Positions 8,146 to 17,456 of a DNA stretch of 51,419 nucleotides are shown here, piece after piece; the first letter of the stretch is position 1, and the number at the start of each line of letters is the position of its first letter. The position numbers and the translations under genes are program-made. The notes below the pieces were generated by a model, which made no database searches, was not told the origin of the DNA, and worked only from the letters and a program-made list of their open reading frames with translations. Source of the DNA: Clostridia bacterium UC5.1-2E3 (GTDB lineage: Bacteria; Bacillota; Clostridia; Lachnospirales; Lachnospiraceae). Location of the stretch: positions 1 to 51,419 of the forward strand of contig BBZO01000028.1 of assembly GCA_001304875.1 (NCBI GenBank). Reading direction: 5' to 3'.

Positions 8146-9154
8146 ATGGCATTATTTGAATCATACGAGAGACGTATCAAACAGATCAATGAGACGTTAA
8201 ACAGCTACGGCATCGCATCCATCGAGGAGGCTGAGAAGATCACCAAGGACGCTGGCCTGGACGTTTACAAGATGGTCGAGGGCATTCAGCCATCTGCTTC
8301 GAGAACGCGAAGTGGGCCTACACCGTAGGCGCAGCCATCGCCATCAAGAAGGGCTGCAAGAGAGCGGCGGACGCGGCGGCAGCCATCGGCGAGGGCCTTC
8401 AGGCATTCTGCATCCCCGGCTCCGTAGCTGACCAGAGAAAGGTTGGCTTAGGCCACGGCAACTTAGGAAAGATGCTCCTCGAGGAGGAGACCGACTGCTT
8501 CGCATTCCTGGCAGGCCATGAGTCCTTCGCAGCTGCGGAGGGCGCCATCGGTATCGCCGAGAAGGCCAACAAGGTCCGCAAAAACCGCTCCGCGTGATCT
8601 TAAACGGTCTCGGCAAGGACGCGGCGCAGATCATTTCCAGAATCAACGGCTTCACCTATGTGGAGACTGAGATGGACTACTACACCGGCGAGGTGAAGGA
8701 GCTCTGGAGAAAGTCCTACTCCGACGGACTCCGCTCCAAGGTAAACTGCTACGGCGCCAACGATGTCCGCGAGGGCGTTGCCATCATGTGGAAAGAGGGC
8801 GTTGACGTTTCCATCACCGGAAACTCCACCAACCCGACCCGTTTCCAGCACCCGGTTGCAGGCACCTACAAGAAAGAGTGCATGGAGAAGGGCAAGAAGT
8901 ATTTCTCCGTAGCTTCTGGCGGCGGTACCGGACGTACCCTTCACCCGGATAACATGGCGGCCGGCCCGGCTTCCTACGGCATGACCGACACCCTGGGCCG
9001 TATGCACTCCGACGCGCAGTTCGCAGGCTCCTCCTCCGTTCCGGCCCACGTGGAGATGATGGGTCTGATCGGCGCAGGAAATAACCCGATGGTGGGCATG
9101 ACTGTGGCGGTTGCGGTTTCGATTGAGGAAGCAGCGAAGGCTGGGAAGTTCTAA
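8146..9154 (+). CDS. GGGtGRT protein, two frameshifts
   Basis: A 336-residue protein after restoring one C near 8290 and one C near 8588. It carries the motif that names the family, SGGGTGRTLHPDN (about residues 250-262), followed by conserved AGSSSVPAHVEMMGLIGAG. Other strong segments are CFENAKWAYTVGAA and GSVADQRKVGLGHGNLGKML. The family is widespread in anaerobic Firmicutes and is found beside NifU-like scaffolds; its activity is not established as far as I know. AGGAGGAC upstream supports the start at 8146. A terminator closes the two-gene operon. Confidence 0.88.
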
Positions 9155-9170
9155 GAAATCAAGTAAAATC

Positions 9171-9215
9171 GAGAGCTTGTCAGGATCACAGAGATCCTGG
9201 CAGGCTCTCTTTTTG
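9171..9215 (+). terminator. Intrinsic terminator after GGGtGRT
   Basis: GAGAGC-TGTCAGGATC pairs with GATCCTGGCAGGCTCTC (9171 to about 9209) with a short ACAGA loop region, followed by TTTTTG. Confidence 0.85.
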
Positions 9216-9628
9216 TTTATGACTAAACGCAATTATTTTGCAAACCACGGCTGGCGTGTTATTGCTATGGGGAGAAATCTGTAGAGAGGTGGAGAAATGG
9301 TTGCCAAGGTCTTTGATAAATATTACATACTATTGCGTGTGATAGTGTTTATAGATGATCTGGCAGCACCCGCATACATTCAAATAGCCTGAAACTGGCT
9401 TAAAGTTTTAAGCGTGCGCGGTAATTGTAAAAAGATGGGCGTTTTTGCTATAATGTAATTTGGATTTTATAGACTTAGAATGATGAAAAGGTAAGGTGTG
9501 TTTATGAGCGTTATTTTGGGCATTTTTACGCTATGTTAAAAGTATGAATGTAGAGGGTACGGCTTTTGATATAAAACCTATTAGATTTATGAGTGAACCA
9601 TAAAGCTTTTTGAAAATGAGGTGCGATT
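9216..9628 (+). other. AT-rich stretch without a secure gene
   Basis: Base composition drops sharply after the terminator at 9215. A promoter lies at 9425-9454. After it there are only short frames. One starts at 9504 behind AAGGTAAGGTG (MSVILGIFTLC). A second frame, without a start of its own, ends FDIKPIRFMSEP at 9603. These could be one ORF of about 33 residues if one base is missing near 9508. I see no RNA gene and no clear repeat in 9216-9424. Confidence 0.5.
9425..9454 (+). promoter_or_regulatory. Promoter of the AT-rich accessory module
   Basis: TTGTAA at 9425-9430, an 18-bp spacer, and a perfect TATAAT at 9449-9454. It points into the two membrane-protein genes at 9629 and 10122. Confidence 0.6.
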
Positions 9629-10100
9629 ATGGATTTTCAAATAGTTAATGGGGTATCATCATTTTGGAATATTTTAGTGCCATCAATTTTTTGGAGGATA
9701 ATATCGTTGTTTCTCTTTTTGTGGGTTATTGGTAAGCAAAAACGAGAAGTTTTAATGAAACGGTTTGTCGGGAACGATGATAAAGAATATGTTTGTTAAA
9801 TGTGAAGATTGAAGTAGTAAATAGTCAGATAAGAAATAGATGCTACATAGCATATTCAATGCTCGAAGAAAAACACGATAATATGGCAGACTTGGTCGGG
9901 ATATACAACAAATATCGTTAGGGAATTTTATATTTTTTCTAGTCAGTAACGTATAGGGGGTATATTGATATGTTTCTTGTTACGACTCCAACAATAAAAA
10001 TGGCAGTGGATTAAGTCGGACAGAGTGCATAGTATTATTTCCCACAAAATTTGACAGTAAAATCAATAGAAGAAAGACCTTTGATGAACTGACCGATTAA
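9629..10100 (+). CDS. Unknown single-TM protein, several frameshifts
   Basis: The start at 9629 has GAGGTG 6 nt upstream. The first 55 residues are in one frame and contain a membrane helix (FWRIISLFLFLWVIG, about residues 21-35) followed by a basic stretch (KQKREVLMKR). Coding-like text then continues in other frames. LNVKIEVVNSQIRNRCYIAY starts near 9796. TTNIVREFYIFSSQ lies at about 9905-9946, VTYRGYIDMFLVTTPTI at 9946-9996, and SRTECIVLFPTKFDSKINRR ends at a stop at 10098-10100. Joining them needs about four indels and gives about 158 residues. I do not recognise the family. It could be a decayed gene or a real gene with read errors in A/T runs. It sits 21 nt before the next membrane-protein gene. 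Confidence 0.45.
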
Positions 10101-10121
10101 AGCATAAAGGAGAATACTGAT

Positions 10122-10877
10122 ATGATAGAATGGCTTATGAGCAATAAAGAATGGATATTTAGCGGGTTAGGTATTGCAGTTATATCAGCTCTCTTTGCGA
10201 TAATAAAAACGAAAATTCCCAAAAACAGTGAGAGAAATCTGAATGTCAGCGGAGATAAAATCATTATCGGGGACAGGAACAAAGTTCAGATCACGAATAT
10301 TTCAAAAGAAAAGCAGAAGTCAGACATAAAAATCGTAGATATCTCTTTGGATGAAGATAAGGAGTTTACAGTTGATATAAAGCTGAGAAACATCGGAGAC
10401 CAGGTGGCTTATATAAAGGAGATTTCATTCAATATATTAGATTACTACAATATGCTGGATCCGCAGAAAACACTGTATCAGCTGATAAAGCCCTCTCATA
10501 CGTATGATGTGATTCTGGGGAAGGAGAAACAGCAGGTATTTAAGGTCTCGCAAAGGATAGGAGCAAATGAAGTTGATCGGTTTTAGGTGAAGCTTGCAAG
10601 CTCTATAGCGGAAGCACGTATGTCCACGATTTATTATTTAACGTTGTCAATTATATATGATGAAGATAATAAAGTGGAGCAATCAGAGAAATATTTATGG
10701 GCAGTTCCATCGGTCAGAGAATATGCAGGATATTTTATAAGCCAGATGGATATGGAAAGTGCAAAGAAAAATTATTTGGAATTAAAGAAAATGGACGGCT
10801 ATGATGCAATTAAAAGCGAGCATTTTCTGGGTATTTTGAGGAGCTACGAGGAAAATAAGTCGGATTTTCTAATGTGA
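10122..10877 (+). CDS. Unknown N-terminally anchored protein interrupted by an in-frame TAG
   Basis: The frame runs 252 codons without a shift, but codon 155 (10584-10586) is TAG, between NEVDRF and VKLASSIAEAR. The N-terminus has one membrane helix (WIFSGLGIAVISALFAII, residues 12-29). A segment then reads NVSGDKIIIGDRNKVQITN. A beta-rich domain spans about 65-190, and the C-terminus is helical and charged (MESAKKNYLELKKMDGYDA). AAAGGAG lies upstream of the start. The family is not recognised. The amber codon could be a point mutation (AAG, CAG or GAG to TAG), a read error or a regulated stop. GTG at 10587 could restart translation but has no clear ribosome site. The gene is AT-rich compared with both flanks, which suggests transfer. 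The 3' end overlaps the convergent Xre gene by 9 bp. Confidence 0.6.
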
Positions 10878-11213
10878 ATTTTGCGGTTCGTTCCAGGATA
10901 TGCTGGAATGCATCGCTTCCTTTCCCGCAGACAGCGGGGCAGTGTCCGGACTGCCCGCTGTCTGCGAATAGAAAATGCGGTCGTCGTCAGAATCCTTTTC
11001 CTTGTCTGCAGGCTTGCCCGGCCGATACTCAAGAATATCCTCCACCCGGCATTCCAGAATATCGCAGAGCATTTCGATAGTGTGCGTGGAGACATACATA
11101 TTTTTCTTAAGTCTTCCCAGCTGTCCGGCACTGACGCCGTAATAGCGGATCATCCTGTATTGGGAGATCTGCTTCTTCTTCATAGTTTCCCATAATTTGT
11201 CGTACGTGATCAT
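10869..11213 (-). CDS. Xre/Cro-type helix-turn-helix regulator
   Basis: An intact 114-residue protein. Residues 1-65 form a small Cro/CI-type HTH domain: MITYDKLWETMKKKQISQYR is helix 1, YYGVSAGQLGRLKKN the HTH core, and IEMLCDILECRVEDILEY the usual last helices. The C-terminal 45 residues are a Ser/Asp/Ala-rich tail without a recognised domain. AGGAGG lies 8 nt upstream of the start. It is divergent from the flavodoxin-like gene at 11482; an 18-bp palindrome at 11263-11280 in the gap is a possible operator. It converges on the AT-rich membrane module, so it may be part of the same accessory region. Confidence 0.85.
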   Translation of the reverse strand: MITYDKLWETMKKKQISQYRMIRYYGVSAGQLGRLKKNMYVSTHTIEMLCDILECRVEDILEYRPGKPADKEKDSDDDRIFYSQTAGSPDTAPLSAGKEAMHSSISWNEPQNSH

Positions 11214-11262
11214 AGTTTTTACCTCCTATATCTATTAAAAAATAGAATGCGAATTTTGGATA

Positions 11263-11280
11263 TTATCCACAAATGGATAA
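11263..11280. promoter_or_regulatory. Palindrome, candidate operator
   Basis: TTATCCA-CAAA-TGGATAA is a perfect 7-bp inverted repeat with a 4-bp centre. It lies 50 bp upstream of the Xre start and in the gap shared with the divergent flavodoxin-like gene. Assignment to the Xre protein is inference. Confidence 0.4.
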
Positions 11281-11481
11281 CGAAATTAAACGGGAAGTTT
11301 TATACAGAATCTCACGGGACGATAATTTTTTCCCGCAGCTTAATTGTGTTTCCCTTCTCGCCAAACCCCGGCATCTGTGGTATGATATTTTCTGATAAAA
11401 ATAAAAGAAATTTCTGGCGGCGGAGTGCCGGAGATAGTTGTAATCAGAAACGTATAAAAATGATAACCAGGAGGCAAATCA

Positions 11482-12015
11482 ATGAAAGTATTAGTAATCA
11501 CAGGAAGTCCCCACAAAAACGGAACGACAGCAGCGCTGGCGGAGCAGTTCATTGCCGGGGCCAAAGCGGCAGGCCACGAGGTAACCCGGTTCGACGCCGC
11601 CTTCAAGCAGGTACACCCCTGCATCGCCTGCGAGAAATGTCACACGGCGGACGCGGGGTGCGTATTTAAGGACGACATGGAGGAGTTAAATCCCCTGCTC
11701 TTCGCGGCGGATGCGGTCGCTTTTGTGTCCCCGGTCTACTACTACACCGTCAGCGCGCAGATCAAGGCGGCGATCGACCGCTTTTACGCCAATGATGCCG
11801 CCCTCTACAAGGGAAAGAAGGCCGTGCTGATCACGGCGATGACAGACGACACCATGGAATCCGCCGAAGGCCCCAACGCCACGTTTAAGGGAATGTTTGA
11901 TTTTCTGGAGTGGGAAAACAGCGGGATTCTCAATGCGGCGGCCTGTTCGACGGCGGCAGACCTTGAGAACACGGAATATCCGAAAATGGCGTACGAAATG
12001 GGAAAATCCCTGTAG
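11482..12015 (+). CDS. Flavodoxin-family / NADPH-dependent FMN reductase-like protein
   Basis: An intact 177-residue protein. The N-terminal MKVLVITGSPHKNGTTAAL is the FMN-phosphate loop of the flavodoxin_2/FMN reductase fold. A cysteine pair CIACEKCH at about 48-55 and VSPVYYYTVSAQIKAAIDRF at about 83-102 are typical of the iron-sulfur-flavoprotein-like subgroup in Clostridia. It probably reduces quinone-like or other small acceptors; the substrate is unknown. CCAGGAGG lies upstream of the start. It is 16 nt upstream of the zinc-ribbon/LRR gene and probably cotranscribed. Confidence 0.88.
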   Translation: MKVLVITGSPHKNGTTAALAEQFIAGAKAAGHEVTRFDAAFKQVHPCIACEKCHTADAGCVFKDDMEELNPLLFAADAVAFVSPVYYYTVSAQIKAAIDRFYANDAALYKGKKAVLITAMTDDTMESAEGPNATFKGMFDFLEWENSGILNAAACSTAADLENTEYPKMAYEMGKSL

Positions 12016-12031
12016 GCAGAAAGGTTCAGAT

Positions 12032-13934
12032 ATGAGATTGACAGAATTAAAATGCAAAGCCTGCGGCGGGACTCTGAAGGTGGATGAGTCCAACCCCAAT
12101 GTGGCGGAATGTGAATACTGCCACACCCGGTATACCCTGGAGAGCAGCGGGGAAACCCCGCGCCAGCCGCAGTTCCAGTACACGGCGAAACCTCCGCAGA
12201 GGGCAGAAACCGGCCGGGGGACGGGCACCGGGATAATGGTGGCCACGGCGGCGGCCGTGCTCTTTATTCTGTTTGGGGCTGCATTTGTGCCCCGGATGCT
12301 CCGTGGCGGCAGCGCGGACGGCTCTGTGGATGCAGAACAGGCGGCAGTGGGAGTCGGCCAGACGGCTCCAGGAGCGGAAATAGAAGGGGCGTCGGACCTC
12401 GCCGACGCGCGCGGGAGAGACTGAGAGAGGATCCGCTGTTTGCGGCCTTCTGCGAGGCGGTGTTTGACCGGCCGGTGGAGGAGGTCACGGCGGCGGAGCT
12501 GTCCCGGATCCGTCAGCTGTCCCTTTCTACCACCACCGATCTGCGAAAAATTGGCTACAGCTTTGCGGACCCGGCGGAGGAGCCGGAGGCGGAGCTCATC
12601 TGGGAGACATTTCCCGCGATACATATCCCGAGGCGGATCTGTCCTGTCTGCCCGCATTTTCGAGCCTGGTGGAGCTTGGCACCAGCGCCAGCCTGCACGA
12701 GGGCGATCTGGCGGGACTGCCCCTCCGGGGAATTTCCGGGTATTTCGGCAGTATGGCGGAGATTGAGGCGGTGGTGGACGAGCCGCAGCATCTGACGGAA
12801 ATCGGAACCATCAGCTCCTCCTTTGACCTTTCCGGCATTGAGAATTTTCCGGAGTTAAAGAAGCTGTCTGTCCGGGGAGAGCTGACGGACCCTAAAATGC
12901 TGATCCAGGGGGAGGCGCTGGAGTCCCTGGCGCTGGAATCCAGAAGTCTTTCCATGGATTTTTCCGTGCTGGGCATGATGACGGGGTTAAAGGAACTGTC
13001 CGTCGCCTCGGAGAACCTGCGGGACATCGGTTTTGTCTCCAGACTGACCGGGCTGGAGCGCTTAAGCCTTTCCAACGGAACCATGCTGACTCTGGATGCC
13101 TTGAAGGACTGCGCAGGTCTGAAAGCGCTCTCCGTGGTGATGTGCGATGAGATTAAGGACTTTTCCGCGGTGTCCGGTTTAAACGGCCTGGAAACGCTGC
13201 ATCTGGATCTCCCCTATGGCTGTCCGGAGCCCGATCTCTCCGGCCTGTCCCAGCTAAAGGAGCTTTATCTGGAGGGCTTCCAGGGCATGAGCTTTTTGAG
13301 AAATATGTCCGGTCTGGAGACACTGACCCTGGACAGCTGCCAGGTGTCCGATCCGTCGGTATTTTCCAGTCTGGGTAGCTTAAAATCCCTGACCTGCACC
13401 AGTTTTATTTCTACAGAGCGGGATTACAGCTTTATTCCGGGGATGACGTCTCTGGAGGAGGTGGATCTCTCCGGGACGGAAACCTACGATGACATTTCCG
13501 GGATTTTCAACCTGCCGGCTCTGAAACGTCTGAATATCTCCGGCATGAGCGCGGAGATCAACTTCGATAAAATCCAGGAAAATACGGTTCTGGAGGAACT
13601 GCAGGCCGACCATCTGAAGCTGTATAAGAATGTCAGCATTTCCGGCGGGGGCGGCATTGTCTATGTGGATTGGGACGATGTGACGTTCGCTGATCACCTG
13701 GACGTTCTTGCGCGGCTTAAGAATGTAAAGCAGCTTTCCATCCGGGAAAATGAACTGACGGACCTGTCCTTCGCCCAGGCGATGGGGGTATTGGAGATCA
13801 TTGATTTTTCCGACAACTACGTGACGGATGTGTCGCCGCTGGCCGGCCTGCAAAATTTAAAGCAGGTGACGGGAACGGACAACCCGGTGTCCAATTACGA
13901 GGTGCTGGGAACGTCTGTGACGGTGGTGCGATAA
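12032..13934 (+). CDS. Zinc-ribbon, single-TM, leucine-rich-repeat protein, two frameshifts
   Basis: About 634 residues after restoring one base near 12405 and one near 12612. The N-terminus has a zinc ribbon with CKAC at residues 8-11 and CEYC at about 29-32. A membrane helix (GIMVATAAAVLFILFGAAFV) lies at about residues 71-90. The rest, from about residue 220, is a long series of LRR-like repeats of the LxxLxLxx type: LKKLSVRGELTD, LKELSVASENL, LERLSLSNGT, LETLHLDLP, LKELYLEGFQ, LETLTLDSCQ, VKQLSIRENELTDL. The zinc ribbon would sit in the cytoplasm and the LRR part outside, or the reverse. Such a fold usually binds other proteins. AGAAAGG lies about 9 nt before the start. No known function. 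Confidence 0.75.
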
Positions 13935-13946
13935 GATATGTAAAAA

Positions 13947-13982
13947 GGAGGCGGCCGCAGCTTGTGCGTCGCCTCTCTTTTG
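13947..13982 (+). terminator. Hairpin after the LRR gene
   Basis: GAGGCG (13948-13953) pairs with CGCCTC (13970-13975), followed by TCTTTT. It sits between convergent genes. Confidence 0.6.
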
Positions 13983-14014
13983 CAGGAAATGCTCTGAAAA
14001 TATCGCGGTTTTAT

Positions 14015-15073
14015 CTATAACCGGCTCAGAATCTCTTTTTTCTTTTCGTCATACTCACTCTGTTCGATAAGCCTCGCATCCAGCAGCTTTTTTAACTTCC
14101 CGAGCGCCTCCACCGGGTCGCAGAACCGGCTGCAGAGAACAGCTGTCCTGCCATGGCGCCCAGGCGTTTCCGGCGGCCATGCCCATTCCCATACTCATGC
14201 CTGCGCCTGCCGCGGTGCCGGCGGAACCGGAGTTTCTGGCCAGGTCGCCGAGAATATCCGCGGCCTTCTGGCGTTCCCAGCCGCTTCCCAGCACGTCCAT
14301 GGCCGCCTTGTCTCCGCGGGCCAGCTTTTCCCTGCGGATGGAGTCGATCTGGGACTGGTCGATGGCGTCGTATTTCCCGGTGTCAATGTCCAGGCCGGCC
14401 AGGGAGAAATTCACGCATTTTAAACCGTATTCTGCAAGCGTCTCGTCTATGTAGGGGTGATCTCCCCGGAGAGCTCGTCTAAAAATGCGTCGATGCCGAT
14501 CAGCTCCTCCTGGCGGCTGTTTAAAAACCTGGAAATGGCGCTTTTGATTTTGGACTGAAATTCTCTGGAGAAATAGTCCTCTAGCTGCTCCTGGAACTGG
14601 AACGGAATATTGCCGCCGGTCAGCTTTTCCAGAAATACCGCCGGATCCTCAATGCGCACCCGGTAGGCGCCCCTGGCCCTGGCGGAGGTGTAGATGCCCC
14701 ACACCTTGTCCCGTACCTGGATAGGCGTGGCCGTACCCCAGCGGATTTCCCGGCTGTCCGCCTTCCGCACAAAATAGACGGCGCAGTGAAAGGTGCTGAC
14801 GCCTCCGGTGAGAATGCTGCGAAGCCGGGTGATGAAGGGGTAGTTCTGGGTGGAAAGCTGGTAGGTGCCGCTCTCGAATACCTGCTCGATGGTTCCCTGC
14901 GATACAAAGACCGCGCTCTCGCCCGGCATGACGACCAGGGTCGAGTCTGTATTGAAATCCTCCTCCGGCTGGCGCCAGAGCAGAAGCCCGCCGGGGCCGG
15001 AATTTTTAATGACATTCGTCCAGTGCCTGGCCCCGTCCTGGCCGGCTCCTGCGTTTTTGCCGAATAATCCCAT
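14015..15073 (-). CDS. SPFH-domain protein with short C-terminal SHOCT-like tail, three frameshifts
   Basis: About 353 residues after restoring one base each near 14455, 14150 and 14120. The N-terminal part (MGLFGKNAGAGQDG..., then LLLWRQPEEDFNTDSTLVV and VFVSQGTIEQVFESGTYQL) is the virion-core-like/YdjL SPFH family. The end reads DPVEALGKLKKLLDARLIEQ followed by SEYDEKKKEILSRL, a SHOCT-type tail. A Gly/Ala/Met-rich linker joins them. These proteins form large cytoplasmic or membrane-side assemblies, and relatives are often found near zinc-ribbon proteins; the convergent neighbour here is one. GGAGG lies 8 nt before the start. Function is uncertain. Confidence 0.8.
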
Positions 15074-15099
15074 GGTGAAATCCTCCTTTGTCTGGTTTT

Positions 15100-15127
15100 A
15101 TTTTACATGGCGGGGCGGGTTTGTAAA
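15100..15127 (-). promoter_or_regulatory. Promoter of the SPFH gene
   Basis: On the reverse strand: TTTACA (15127-15122), a 16-bp spacer, and TAAAAT (15105-15100), about 27 nt before the start codon. Confidence 0.5.
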
Positions 15128-15256
15128 GGAGGAGCGGACGGGATGCGCTTGGATGTCTTTTTATGCATGAAAATAATTTCGCATGAATAAATCTCTGTGT
15201 ACTGTTCATACTAGGAGTGTACAAAAGAGTTTCGAATACTTATCCTCCCCTTTTGG

Positions 15257-15296
15257 TACCCCGCCGGCGACCGTGAAATGGCCGGCGGGGTATTTT
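15257..15296 (+). terminator. Strong forward-facing terminator without an obvious gene
   Basis: TACCCCGCCGGC (15257-15268) pairs perfectly with GCCGGCGGGGTA (15281-15292), with a 12-nt loop, followed by TTTTT. No protein gene on the forward strand ends here; the stretch 15130-15256 holds no convincing ORF. Confidence 0.8.
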
Positions 15297-15306
15297 TCGT
15301 CCGCAG

Positions 15307-15365
15307 AAAAAGAGGAGCCCGCAGCGCTGGCAGAGGTTTGGCGCACTCTGCCGGGTGCTGCGGGC
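15307..15365 (-). terminator. Terminator of hbd
   Basis: GCCCGCAGC...GGCAGAG (15317-15335) pairs with CTCTGCC...GCTGCGGGC (15346-15365). On the reverse strand it is followed by TCCTCTTTTT. It lies 57 nt beyond the hbd stop. Confidence 0.75.
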
Positions 15366-15421
15366 CTTTATAAGGAAAAATAAAAAAGTAGTAGCGTATA
15401 AAAAGGGACTATGTAAAAGGA

Positions 15422-16257
15422 TTACTTGCTGTAGTCATAGAATCCACGGCCGGATTTCTTTCCAAGCAGACCGCCGCGGACCATCTTCTTTAAGAGGAAG
15501 GTGGGGCGGTATTTGGAATCGCCGGTTTCCTCGTAAAGGGTCTGCATGATTGCCAGGCAGATGTCCAGGCCGATGAAATCACCCAGAGCCAGCGGCCCAT
15601 GGGATGGTTTGCACCCAGGCGCATCGCCTTGTCGATGTCCTCGACGGTGGCGGCTTTGGACTCAACCAGGCCGATGGCGTCGTTGATCATCGGGATCAGC
15701 AGTTTATTTACAACGAAAGCGGGGGCCTCCTGGACCTCTACGGGATCCTTGCCTAAGTCTTTCGCCAGGTTGTATGCAAATTCAAAGGTCTCATCCGGCG
15801 TATTGATTCCGCGGATAACCTCCACCAGCTTCATGGACGGAACCGGGTTGAAGAAATGCATTCCGATTACGTTGTGCTTTAAGCCGTAGCTCATCTCTGT
15901 GATGGAGAGAGAGGAGGTGTTGGTCGCGAAAATCGCTTCCGGCTTGCAGAGCTTGTCAAGACGGCCGAACAGCTCGGTCTTTGCCGCCATATCTTCGGCA
16001 ACGCTCTCGATGATCAGATCGGAGTCTGCGGATGCCGCCTCGTCCTCAACTAAAATGCGGCTCATGATGGCGTTCTTATCTTCCTCGGTCATCTTGCCCT
16101 TCTCGACGCGCTTCTGAAGCTGTTTGTCCAGCTGTGCGCGATGCTTCTCAGCGGATTCCTTGCTGCTCGCGTAGAGTAAAACGGTGTCTCCGTGTGTGGC
16201 AAATGCCTGTGCGATACCGCGTCCCATAGTTCCTGCGCCAAAGATTGATACCTTCAT
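15422..16257 (-). CDS. hbd: 3-hydroxybutyryl-CoA dehydrogenase, one frameshift
   Basis: Oxidises or reduces 3-hydroxybutyryl-CoA/acetoacetyl-CoA with NAD(P), a step of butyrate formation. With one base restored near 15597 it is 278 residues long and ends GRGFYDYSK. The N-terminal Rossmann loop is [29 protein letters not shown] (about 114-123) and [15 protein letters not shown] (about 135-149) are the catalytic and substrate regions, and [14 protein letters not shown] starts the C-terminal helical domain. It stands alone here; the other butyrate genes (thl, crt, bcd-etf) are not in the window. GGAG lies upstream of the ATG at 16257. Confidence 0.93.
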
Positions 16258-16332
16258 AGAATACGATCTCCATTCCGCCGCCGACGCATACGGCTTGCTG
16301 TTTTTAACTTCGCGTCGTCTTTCATTGACCAT

Positions 16333-16361
16333 AGTATACTACAGGAGTTCTAAAAAATCAA
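16333..16361 (-). promoter_or_regulatory. Promoter of hbd
   Basis: On the reverse strand: TTGATT (16361-16356), a 17-bp spacer, and TATACT (16338-16333), about 75 nt before the start codon. Confidence 0.65.
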
Positions 16362-16584
16362 TAGAAAATGTTAAAAAAGTAACACATTTTCCCTCTGAAT
16401 CCACGGAATAAATGACAGAAAAAATACAGAAATGTGCGCGATAATGAAAAAATATAAAATTATTTTGTTGCAAAACTGTATGATGTAGAAGGATAAAGAA
16501 ACATTTTATACAATATTTCGACAAAAACTTGACGAAAAATGTTAATTAAAAAACGAACGCACTGGAAACTGCGTGAAAAACATT

Positions 16585-16613
16585 TTGCAAAATAGCGGGA
16601 CTTGTTATATACT
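16585..16613 (+). promoter_or_regulatory. Promoter of the SEC-C gene
   Basis: TTGCAA (16585-16590), a 17-bp spacer, and TATACT (16608-16613), about 48 nt before the chosen start. It is divergent from the hbd promoter; the AT-rich gap 16362-16584 between them shows no other feature. Confidence 0.6.
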
Positions 16614-16661
16614 AGGAAAGGTACTATATTATCTAAGAAATCAAAAAGGATGGATGAAGAC

Positions 16662-17170
<509 letters not shown>

Positions 17171-17198
17171 GAATAAAATATGGTTTCATAAAGCAGTT

Positions 17199-17231
17199 GA
17201 AGGCCCTGCCGGATGTCCCGGCGGGGCCTTC
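17199..17231 (+). terminator. Hairpin after the SEC-C gene
   Basis: GAAGGCCC-GCCGG pairs with CCGGC-GGGGCCTTC around an ATGT loop. There is no T-tract after it, so terminator function is uncertain. Confidence 0.5.
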
Positions 17232-17330
17232 TGGCGTGAGGGAGGGATGACTGCGTGCGGTCTGGCGGCGCGAAGGAGGGGGAGGCGTCTGGTCTGGAGG
17301 TGTGAAGAACGGCGAACAAGAAATAAAGAT

Positions 17331-17371
17331 ATAACTTATAAAGTGTAATAAATTTATAATTTATAAGTTAT
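17331..17371. repeat. AT-rich inverted repeat upstream of the AAA ATPase
   Basis: ATAACTTATAA (17331-17341) and its exact complement TTATAAGTTAT (17361-17371) are separated by 19 bp. It lies just upstream of the -35 box at 17397, so it may be an operator or a hairpin. Confidence 0.5.
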
Positions 17372-17396
17372 AACTGATAAAATTACATATTCTTGG

Positions 17397-17425
17397 TTGA
17401 ATTTTCGATGTAAATTGGGTATACT
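17397..17425 (+). promoter_or_regulatory. Promoter of the AAA/DUF4143 gene
   Basis: TTGAAT (17397-17402), a 17-bp spacer, and TATACT (17420-17425), about 30 nt before the start codon. Confidence 0.65.
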
Positions 17426-17456
17426 ATAATCAGATTGAACGAAAGGGAGCGTTTCC

